A DNA stretch of 37,884 nt from an uncultured Oscillospiraceae bacterium (GTDB taxonomy: Bacteria > Bacillota > Clostridia > Oscillospirales > Oscillospiraceae), in the NCBI GenBank assembly GCA_947630645.1, contig CANRIF010000011.1:1-37884 (forward strand), given 5' to 3'. The notes below the pieces were generated by a model, which worked only from the letters and a program-made list of their open reading frames with translations, was not told the origin of the DNA and searched no databases. Shown here one piece after another: positions 14,690 through 21,151 of the stretch. Positions within the stretch are counted from its first letter, which is position 1; each line of letters opens with the position of its first letter. The position numbers and the translations under genes are program-made.

Positions 14690-16693
14690 ATGATAGACAA
14701 ATTGCTTTACGGCGCGGCGTACTACGCCGAGTATATGCCGGAGGAGCGCATCGAAAAGGACATGGAGCTGCTCGCCGCGGCGGGTTTTGACCTGATCCGG
14801 GTGGCGGAGTCCGCCTGGAGTACCTGGGAGCCGAGGGACGGCGTATTTGATTTCTCCCTGCTCACGCGGGTGCTGGACGCGGCCCAGGCCCACGGCATAG
14901 CCGTCATCGTGGGCACGCCCACCTATGCCATCCCCCCGTGGCTGGCGCAGAAATACCCAGACGTGATGGCGGACACCCACGCCGGCCCCTGCCGCTACGG
15001 CCACCGGCAGAACTTCGACCTGACCCACCCCGGTTACCGCTTCCACGCCGAGCGCATCATCCGCCGGCTCATGGAGGCTGTGGCCGCCCACCCCGCCGTC
15101 ATCGGCTATCAGCTGGACAATGAGACAAAGCCCTACGACACCTGCTCGCCCCGGGCGCAGGCCCTGTTTAAGGACTGGCTCAAAGAACGCTTCGGCACTG
15201 TGGAGGCTTTCAACGCCGAGATGGGCCTCGCCTACTGGTCCAACTCCATCGCGGACTGGGACGAACTGCCCGACGTGCGCGGGACCATCAACGGCAGTCT
15301 GGGCGCGGAGTACGCCGCCTTTCAGCGCCATCTGGTGACGGAGTTTCTGCTCTGGCAGCGGTCCATCGTGGACGAATACCGGCGGCCGGATCAGTTCGTC
15401 ACCCACAATTTCGACTACGAGTGGCGCAACTACTCCTTCGGCTTACAGCCGGACGCGGACCAGTTCGAGGCCGCCGCGGCGGTGGACATCGCTGGGTGCG
15501 ACATCTACCACCCCGGCGAGGACGCTCTCACCGGGGCGGAGATCGCCTTCGGCGGCGCCCTGGCCCGGGGGCTGAAAAAGTCCAACTACCTGGTCCTGGA
15601 GACACAGGCCCAGGGCAATTTTGGGTGGCTGCCCTACCCCGGCCAGCTGCGGCTGCAAGCCCTGGCCCACATCGCCTCCGGCGCGGACGGCGTGGAGTAC
15701 TGGCACTGGCACAGCATCCACAACGCCATCGAGAGTTACTGGAAGGGCGTTTTGAGCCACGATATGGCCCCGGGCCAGACGTACCGGGAGGCGGCCCAGA
15801 TCGGCGCGGAGCTGCAAAAACTCTCCCCTCACCTGCTGCATCTGCAAAAACACAGCCGGGTGGCCGTGATGGTCAGCAACCGCTCCCAGACAGGCCTGGC
15901 CTGGTTCCCCACCTGCCAGCAGGGCGAGACGCCGGACAAGAATTACAGCGACTACCTGCGCTGGCTCTGCGACAGCCTCTATCGGCTGAACGTGGAGTAC
16001 GACATCGTCTCTGACGCCCAGCGTGACTTTTCCGGCTACGATCTGCTGGTGCTGCCCTGCCTTTACGCCGCGGACGAGGACCTGCTGCGGGCTGTGGACG
16101 GGTATGTGAAGGACGGCGGACATCTGCTGGCCACGTTCCGCACCGGCTTTGCGGATCGATACCTCAAGATATACCACGACGCCCAGCCCCACCTGCTCAC
16201 CCGCTGCCTGGGCCTGACCTACGACCGATTCACCAAGCCCGTGGGCGTGACCCTGGCCTCGGACGCCATCGCCCTGCCGGATGATACGCCCGTCACGGAC
16301 TGGATGGAACTGCCGGAACTGCGCGGCGCCCGGGCGCTGTGCGTATACGACCACCCGTTCTGGGGCGGCATCCCCGCCGTGACCGAGAACGACTACGGCG
16401 CGGGCCGGGCAGCCTACCTGGCCGCCTGCTTCTCCCCCGCCGGGCTGGACGCGGTGCTGGAGGCGCTGCTGCCCCGGCTGGGCGTGGACGTGCCCCGGGA
16501 GCGGTTCCCCCTGGTGGTGCGGCGCGGCGTCAACGGAATGGGCCGGGAGGTCACATTCTACTTCAACTTCTCCTCCTCGCCACTCCCCGTGCCGGACCAC
16601 CCCGCCGGGACCCTTCTGCCGGAGGAGACGGCCCTGGCCCCGGATACGCCCATAGAGCTGCCGCCCTGGGGCGCGGTCCTTTTGGAACAATAG
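14690..16693 (+). CDS. Glycoside hydrolase family 42 beta-galactosidase
   Basis: Releases terminal beta-linked galactose from galacto-oligosaccharides, in the cytoplasm. The 667 residues have the three-domain GH42 layout: catalytic barrel (about 1-375), trimerisation/glutaminase-like domain (about 380-590) and a C-terminal beta-domain. It starts LLYGAAYYAEYMPEE, includes RVAESAWSTWEP, acid/base Glu145 in YQLDNETKPYD, and nucleophile Glu304 in VLETQAQGNFGW. HGIAVIVGTPTYAIPPWLAQKYPDV is typical. The cysteines of the zinc site seen in some GH42 enzymes are not evident. ATG at 14690 with GGAGGG seven bases upstream. It is divergent from the GH53 operon and shares its regulatory region, so it very probably acts on GH53 products. 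Confidence 0.95.
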   Translation: MIDKLLYGAAYYAEYMPEERIEKDMELLAAAGFDLIRVAESAWSTWEPRDGVFDFSLLTRVLDAAQAHGIAVIVGTPTYAIPPWLAQKYPDVMADTHAGPCRYGHRQNFDLTHPGYRFHAERIIRRLMEAVAAHPAVIGYQLDNETKPYDTCSPRAQALFKDWLKERFGTVEAFNAEMGLAYWSNSIADWDELPDVRGTINGSLGAEYAAFQRHLVTEFLLWQRSIVDEYRRPDQFVTHNFDYEWRNYSFGLQPDADQFEAAAAVDIAGCDIYHPGEDALTGAEIAFGGALARGLKKSNYLVLETQAQGNFGWLPYPGQLRLQALAHIASGADGVEYWHWHSIHNAIESYWKGVLSHDMAPGQTYREAAQIGAELQKLSPHLLHLQKHSRVAVMVSNRSQTGLAWFPTCQQGETPDKNYSDYLRWLCDSLYRLNVEYDIVSDAQRDFSGYDLLVLPCLYAADEDLLRAVDGYVKDGGHLLATFRTGFADRYLKIYHDAQPHLLTRCLGLTYDRFTKPVGVTLASDAIALPDDTPVTDWMELPELRGARALCVYDHPFWGGIPAVTENDYGAGRAAYLAACFSPAGLDAVLEALLPRLGVDVPRERFPLVVRRGVNGMGREVTFYFNFSSSPLPVPDHPAGTLLPEETALAPDTPIELPPWGAVLLEQ

Positions 16694-16707
16694 CACACGC
16701 AAAAAAC

Positions 16708-16794
16708 TGAGCCGGCTGGGACCGTGCCGGCGGCCGCACATTGACGGGAGCATCTCGCCAGTGCGGACGCAGGTATGGTCCCAGCCGGACCTCA
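16708..16794 (-). other. Long two-tier stem-loop followed (minus strand) by T6: candidate structured RNA or composite terminator
   Basis: CCGGCTGGGACC (16712-16723) pairs perfectly with GGTCCCAGCCGG (16777-16788), extended by TGAG/CTCA with a two-base bulge. An inner stem CCGCAC (16734-16739) / GTGCGG (16761-16766) is separated by symmetric 10-base internal loops, with a 21-base apical loop. On the minus strand it is followed by TTTTTT (16706-16701). It lies downstream of both converging transcription units. It may terminate the minus-strand ABC operon, but it is far larger than a normal terminator. Confidence 0.6.
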
Positions 16795-16802
16795 CATATA
16801 CC

Positions 16803-16845
16803 AAGACCGACCCAGGCAGTATCTATGTCTGGGCCGGTCTTTCTT
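16803..16845 (+). terminator. Terminator after the GH42 gene
   Basis: AAGACCG (16803-16809) pairs with CGGTCTT (16835-16841), and CCCAG (16811-16815) pairs with CTGGG (16829-16833), around an AT-rich loop; TTTCTTAT follows. It ends just before the 3' end of the convergent ABC ATPase gene. Confidence 0.7.
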
Positions 16846-16853
16846 ATCCCTAC

Positions 16854-17648
16854 TTATGCCAGCAGGGTCTTGTCGCTCTGGATGCTGCTGCCGCTGATCT
16901 CGGCGAACTTGTCCAGCAATTCTTTCATGGTCAGGTGGGCCTTCTCCTCCCCGGCCACGTCGAAGATGATCTTGCCCTCGTTCATCATGATAAGACGGTT
17001 GCCGTGGGCGATGGCGTCCTTCATGTTGTGGGTGACCATGAACGCGGTCAGGTGGTTCACCTCGATGACGGCGTCAGTGGTGTTGAGGACCGTCTCGGCG
17101 GTCTTGGGGTCCAGGGCGGCGGTATGCTCGTCCAGCAGCAATACCTTGGGCTTTTGCAGCGTGGCCATCAGCAGCGTCAGCGCCTGGCGCTGTCCGCCGG
17201 ACAGCAGCCCCACCTTGGAGGTCATGCGGTCCTCCAGGCCCAGGCCCAGGTCCCGCAGCAGTTCCCGGTACTCCTCCTGCTCCCGGCGGGTGATGCCGGG
17301 CATGAGGGTGCGGCTCTTGCCCCGGCGCTTGGCCAGGGCGAGGTTCTCCTGGATCTGCATGGTGGCAGCGGTGCCGTTCATGGGATCCTGGAACACCCGG
17401 CCCAGGAACTTGGCCCGCTTATGTTCGGGCAGCGCGGTCACGTCCTGGCCGTCGATGACGATGGAGCCAGAGTCAATGGGCCACACGCCGGCGATGGCGT
17501 TGAGGACCGTGGACTTGCCCGCGCCGTTGGAGCCGATGACGGTGACGAAGTCCCCCTCGTTCAGCGTCAGGTCGATGCCGTTGAGGGCGCGCTTCTCGTT
17601 CACGGTGCCGGGGTTGAAGGTCTTATAGACGTTGTGCAGTTCAAGCAT
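16854..17648 (-). CDS. ABC transporter ATP-binding protein, Trp/Tyr-type (TrpZ/COG1101-like)
   Basis: ATPase of a three-gene importer of the TrpXYZ-like class, 264 residues. Walker A GSNGAGKST at 39-47, the class-specific FQDPMNGTAATMQIQENLALA, signature LSGGQRQALTLLMA, Walker B LLLDEHTAALDPKTA (DEHTAALDP is characteristic of this group) and switch MVTHNMKDAI. The ATG at 17648 overlaps the permease stop by 8 bp, with AGGAGG-like bases upstream in the permease gene. In lactic acid bacteria such systems take up tryptophan or tyrosine; other members are uncharacterised. It is the last gene of its operon. Confidence 0.9.
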   Translation of the reverse strand: MLELHNVYKTFNPGTVNEKRALNGIDLTLNEGDFVTVIGSNGAGKSTVLNAIAGVWPIDSGSIVIDGQDVTALPEHKRAKFLGRVFQDPMNGTAATMQIQENLALAKRRGKSRTLMPGITRREQEEYRELLRDLGLGLEDRMTSKVGLLSGGQRQALTLLMATLQKPKVLLLDEHTAALDPKTAETVLNTTDAVIEVNHLTAFMVTHNMKDAIAHGNRLIMMNEGKIIFDVAGEEKAHLTMKELLDKFAEISGSSIQSDKTLLA

Positions 17649-18606
17649 CGGTCTTGACCTCCTTTTTCGCCTTGCTCATGTAGCGCTCCTTCAAATAGGG
17701 GATCGCCAGGAACACCGCCACGACCATGGCCGTAAGCAGCTTCAGGTCGGTGGCCTCCAGGCCCAGGCGCAGCACCAGCGTGATGACCACATAATAGATG
17801 ACGGCGCCGATGACGGATGCCAGCAGCTTTAGGGCGAAATTGCGGAACAGCTTATCCAGCAGCACCTCGCCGATGATGACCGCCGCGAGGCCGATGACGA
17901 TAGCGCCCCGGCCCATATCCACCGTGGCGCTGCCGGAATACTGGGCCAGCAGCGCGCCGGACATGGCCACCAGGCCGTTGGACACCACCAGCCCCAGCAC
18001 TTTATTGCGGCTGGTGTTGATGCCCTGGGCGCGGGCCATGTTCGGATTGGCGCCGGTGGCGCGGATGGAGCAGCCCAGCTCCGTGCCAAAGAACCAGTAC
18101 ATGAGTGCGATGACCACCGCCACGATGATCACCAACAGGATCAGCGGGTTCCGCGACGACAGCTCCCGCACATAGCGGGACGAGAGCATCAGCGGGTTCC
18201 GGTCCACATTCAGTCCCAGGGTGGCCTTGGTCTTGGCGGCCGCGTCACCCAGCTTTATGATGTCGCCGATGGCCATGATCCGCAGGTTCAGCGAGTAGAG
18301 CGCCAGCTGGGTCAAAATACCGGACAGGATGGCCGGGATGCCGCAGGCGGTGTGCAGCAGCCCTGTGACCAGCCCCGCCAGCATCCCCGCCAGCACCGCC
18401 ATCAGCAGCGCCAGCCAGGGGTCCCAGCCCATGGTGATCAGCACGGCGCACACCGCGCCGCCGGTGGACAGCGTGCCGTCCACGGTCAGGTCGGCCAGGT
18501 CCAGTATCTTGTAGGTCAGGTATACGCCGATGGCCATCAGGCCCCAGGCCAGTCCCTGTCCCAATGCGCTGGGAAGAGAGCGCCCAAAGGAAAGCAGGAA
18601 ATCCAT
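17641..18606 (-). CDS. ABC transporter permease, Trp/Tyr-type (COG4120-like)
   Basis: Membrane subunit, 321 residues with about eight to nine membrane segments. The opening LGQGLAWGLMAIGVYLTYKILDLADLTVDGTLSTGGAV is diagnostic for this permease group (distantly LivH-like). The coupling loop reads GTELGCSIRATGANPNMARAQGINT, followed by VIGLAAVIIGEVLL. ATG at 18606 with AGAGGAGA upstream. A hairpin lies between the binding-protein gene and this gene. The C-terminus is lysine-rich (KERYMSKAKKEVK). Substrate is inferred only from the family and from the tyrS neighbour. Confidence 0.9.
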   Translation of the reverse strand: MDFLLSFGRSLPSALGQGLAWGLMAIGVYLTYKILDLADLTVDGTLSTGGAVCAVLITMGWDPWLALLMAVLAGMLAGLVTGLLHTACGIPAILSGILTQLALYSLNLRIMAIGDIIKLGDAAAKTKATLGLNVDRNPLMLSSRYVRELSSRNPLILLVIIVAVVIALMYWFFGTELGCSIRATGANPNMARAQGINTSRNKVLGLVVSNGLVAMSGALLAQYSGSATVDMGRGAIVIGLAAVIIGEVLLDKLFRNFALKLLASVIGAVIYYVVITLVLRLGLEATDLKLLTAMVVAVFLAIPYLKERYMSKAKKEVKTDA

Positions 18607-18635
18607 ACGGTAGTCTCCTCTGATGAATGGGGATC

Positions 18636-18685
18636 ATAATAAAACGGCAAAGCCCAGCGGAAAAGGAAAGTCCCTTTTCCGCTGG
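18636..18685 (-). terminator. Intercistronic hairpin between Trp/Tyr-type binding protein and permease
   Basis: A 13-bp perfect stem, CCAGCGGAAAAGG / CCTTTTCCGCTGG (18654-18666 with 18673-18685), loop of six. On the minus strand it is followed by GCTTTGCCGTTTTATTA, a broken T tract, consistent with partial termination before the permease gene. Confidence 0.65.
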
Positions 18686-18719
18686 TCTGCGGTTTTTAAG
18701 TCTTATTCAAGGGAACGGG

Positions 18720-19754
18720 TCAGCCCTCGGTGCTTTCCGCTTCGGGCTCTTCCTCGGTCTCCTCGGCCTCTTCGCCCTCCTCGGCCTCCTCCTCGGCGCC
18801 GATGGCCACATAGCCCTCAGGCGGCTCGATGTTCAGCGCCGCGCAGTTGTCGGCGTTGTACTCCTTGGTGACTTCGGGCGCAAACTGGACGGGCATCTCG
18901 GAGATGTCGGCCTCGCCCTTGAGGATCTCCGCGGCCATCTGACCGGTGATGTAGCCAAGGTCATAGTAGCTGATGGACAGGGTCACCACGCCGCAGCCGG
19001 CGCAGATGTTCTCCTCGCCGGCCACCACGGGCACACCCGCGGGCAGGACGATGTTGGCGATGGTCTGGGTGTTATCTGCCACATGGTTGTCGGTGGGGAC
19101 ATAGATGACATCGGAGCCATCACAGGCGCTCTGGGTAACGGCAGGCAGGTCGTTCACGTCAGTGAACGGGAACATCTCGCACTTGTAGCCCATCTCCTCG
19201 CTCTCCAGGTAGCCCTTGATCACATTCACCTGGTAGATGGAGTTAGGCTCACCGGAGCAGTAAAGCAGGCCCACGGTCTCGGCGTCGGGGAACATCTCAT
19301 GGAGGACCTCCGCCTGCTGGTCCAGCGGGGCCAGGTCGGAGGTGCCGGAGACGTTGCCGCCCACGGTGCCGGTCCAGTCCTCGATGCCCAGGGCGGTGGC
19401 ATAGTCGGTGACGGAGGTGCCCAGCACGGGGATGGTGTCGGTGGCAGCGGCGGCCATCTGCAGCGGCGCGGTGGCGTTGGCCAGGATCAGGTCCACGTCA
19501 GCGGCCACGAAGCCCTGGATGATGGGGTCCACAGCGGAGTCCTCGCCGCCGGCATTGCCCTCGTCAAAGGTCACGCCGTCCTCGCCGAATTCATCGACCA
19601 GGGCGTCCTTGAAGCCCTGGGTGGCCAGATCCAGCGCCGGATGGGGCATATACTGGCAGATGCCCACTTCATAGGGGTCCTCGTCGGCAAAGGCCGTGAC
19701 GCCCAGAGCCAGGACCATGGTCAGAGCCAGTACGATCGCAAGGGTCTTTTTCAT
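18720..19754 (-). CDS. ABC transporter solute-binding protein, Trp/Tyr-type (ABC_sub_bind, COG2984-like)
   Basis: Receptor of the importer encoded downstream, 344 residues. The ATG at 19754 (not the track's 19811) starts a signal peptide MKKTLAIVLALTMVLALGVTAFA, with AAAGGA upstream. The domain then shows VGICQYMPHPALDLATQGFKDAL, ILANATAPLQMAAAATDTIPVLG, TVGLLYCSGEPNSIYQV and VPVVAGEENICAGCGVVTLSISYYDLGYITGQMA, all strongly typical of the family. There is no lipobox cysteine. The last 25 residues are almost only Glu, Ala, Gly and Thr with 15 glutamates, an odd acidic tail. A sigma-A promoter precedes the gene in the gap after tyrS. Confidence 0.92.
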   Translation of the reverse strand: MKKTLAIVLALTMVLALGVTAFADEDPYEVGICQYMPHPALDLATQGFKDALVDEFGEDGVTFDEGNAGGEDSAVDPIIQGFVAADVDLILANATAPLQMAAAATDTIPVLGTSVTDYATALGIEDWTGTVGGNVSGTSDLAPLDQQAEVLHEMFPDAETVGLLYCSGEPNSIYQVNVIKGYLESEEMGYKCEMFPFTDVNDLPAVTQSACDGSDVIYVPTDNHVADNTQTIANIVLPAGVPVVAGEENICAGCGVVTLSISYYDLGYITGQMAAEILKGEADISEMPVQFAPEVTKEYNADNCAALNIEPPEGYVAIGAEEEAEEGEEAEETEEEPEAESTEG

Positions 19755-19825
19755 GTTGATGCTTTCCTTTCCGAATCGAAATAGTGTGTTGCACGCAGGG
19801 AACGTACACATTATGTACTGGCGTT

Positions 19826-19854
19826 ATTCTATTACTTTAAATGGTTGATGTCAA
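19826..19854 (-). promoter_or_regulatory. Sigma-A promoter of the Trp/Tyr-type ABC operon
   Basis: Read on the minus strand: perfect TTGACA (19854-19849), 17-bp spacer, TAGAAT (19831-19826). The predicted start near 19819 gives a leader of about 65 bases. No T-box motif (TGG/CCGCG type) was seen in the leader. Confidence 0.7.
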
Positions 19855-19888
19855 TGTGCAGTTTCCCCAAAAACCGCACATTGACATC
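19847..19888. repeat. 13-bp inverted repeat embedding the -35 box
   Basis: GATGTCAATGTGC (19847-19859) and GCACATTGACATC (19876-19888) are perfect inverted copies, with inner GTTT/AAAC pairing and one mismatch. The left arm contains the -35 TTGACA of the ABC operon read on the minus strand. It lies 36 bases after the tyrS stop. Because no T tract follows on the minus strand, an operator is as likely as a tyrS terminator stem. Confidence 0.6.
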
Positions 19889-19924
19889 CTTTTCGTTGAT
19901 GCAATATCCCCTGCTTGTGAAGGG

Positions 19925-21151
19925 TCACTTCAAGACCACTTTCCGGAAGCTCTTTTTGCCCCGGCGCAGCAGCACGCCCTGGCGCAGTTTTTCCGCCGGC
20001 ACGGCCATAAACAGGTCAGTGACCTTCTCCCCATCCAGGGTCACGCCGCCCTGGGCGATGTTCTGCCGGGCCTCGGAGTTGGACTTCACAAGCCCCGCCT
20101 TCACCAGCAGCGCCTTGATGTCCGCCGCCCCGTCGGTGAGGTCGTCCTGGGTAATCTCCGTCACGGGCATCTCGTCGCCGGAGCCAGCCCCGAACAGGGC
20201 CTTGGCCGCGGCCTGGGCCTTGGCGGCTTCCTCTTCCCCGTGGACCATCTTCGTCAGCTCGTAGGCCAAGATCTCCTTGGCCTCGTTGATCTTCTGGTCC
20301 TGCCAGTGGTCCATCTCCTCGATCTGGTCCATAGGCAGGAAGGTGAGCATACGGATGCACTTCATCACGTCCGCGTCGCCCACGTTGCGCCAGTACTGGT
20401 AGAAGTCGTAGGGGCTGGTCTTGTTGGGGTCCAGCCACACGGCGTTTCCGGCGGTCTTGCCCATCTTGTTGCCGTTGGAGTCGGTCAGCAGCGTCACGGT
20501 CATGGCATAGGCGTCCTTGCCCAGCTTGCGGCGTATAAGCTCCGTGCCGCCCAGCATATTGCTCCACTGGTCGTTGCCGCCGAACTGCATATTGCAGCCC
20601 AGGGTCTGGAACATATGGTAGAAGTCGTAGGACTGCATGATCATGTAGTTGAACTCCAGGAAGGAGAGGCCCTTCTCCATCCGCTGCTTGTAGCACTCGG
20701 CACGCAGCATATTGTTCACGGAGAAGCAGGCGCCCACCTCCCGCAGCAGGTCCACATAGTTCAGGTTCAGCAGCCAGTCGGCGTTGTTGACCATCATGGC
20801 CTTGCCCGGTCCCTCGCCGAAGTCGATGAACTTCTCCATCTGGCGCTTGAAGCACCCGGCGTTGTAGTCGATGGCCTCCCGGGTGAGCATCTTACGCATA
20901 TCGGTCCGGCCGGAGGGGTCGCCGATCATGGTGGTGCCGCCGCCGATCAGGGCGATGGGCCGGTTGCCGGCCTGCTGCAGCCGCTTCATGAACGTGAGCG
21001 TCACGAAGTGGCCGGCGGTCAGGCTGTCCGCCGTGCAGTCGAAGCCGATGTAAAAGGTGGCCTTGCCGTTGTTGATCAAGTCCTTGATCTTGTCCTCGTC
21101 CGTCACCTGGGCGATCAGCCCCCGGGCGGTCAGTTCTTCATACAGGGTCAT
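19925..21151 (-). CDS. tyrS: Tyrosyl-tRNA synthetase
   Basis: Class I aminoacyl-tRNA synthetase that charges tRNA-Tyr, in the cytoplasm. It has 408 residues, full length. N-terminal Rossmann domain: FYIGFDCTADSLTAGHFV (HIGH-like motif as AGHF), ALIGGGTTMIGDPSGR, the tyrosine pocket FLEFNYMIMQSYDFYHM, QFGGNDQWSN and KMGKT (KMSKS loop). The C-terminal S4 RNA-binding domain is GLVKSNSEARQNIAQGGVTLDGEKV. The ATG at 21151 lies 14 bp inside the recN 3' end, with AAGGAGA upstream. It is last in the recN-tyrS part of the housekeeping operon and directly upstream of a Trp/Tyr-type importer. Confidence 0.97.
   Translation of the reverse strand: MTLYEELTARGLIAQVTDEDKIKDLINNGKATFYIGFDCTADSLTAGHFVTLTFMKRLQQAGNRPIALIGGGTTMIGDPSGRTDMRKMLTREAIDYNAGCFKRQMEKFIDFGEGPGKAMMVNNADWLLNLNYVDLLREVGACFSVNNMLRAECYKQRMEKGLSFLEFNYMIMQSYDFYHMFQTLGCNMQFGGNDQWSNMLGGTELIRRKLGKDAYAMTVTLLTDSNGNKMGKTAGNAVWLDPNKTSPYDFYQYWRNVGDADVMKCIRMLTFLPMDQIEEMDHWQDQKINEAKEILAYELTKMVHGEEEAAKAQAAAKALFGAGSGDEMPVTEITQDDLTDGAADIKALLVKAGLVKSNSEARQNIAQGGVTLDGEKVTDLFMAVPAEKLRQGVLLRRGKKSFRKVVLK

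Noticed and set aside
13236-14693. 485-residue plus-strand ORF
   Set aside because: Antisense to the 612-residue protein gene, which has a proper ribosome site and recognisable motifs; the plus frame has neither.
15443-16804. 453-residue minus-strand ORF
   Set aside because: Antisense of the GH42 beta-galactosidase; no family features.
19755-19925. T-box riboswitch before the Trp/Tyr-type importer
   Set aside because: No T-box consensus or antiterminator-like stem between promoter and start codon; the leader is only about 65 bases.
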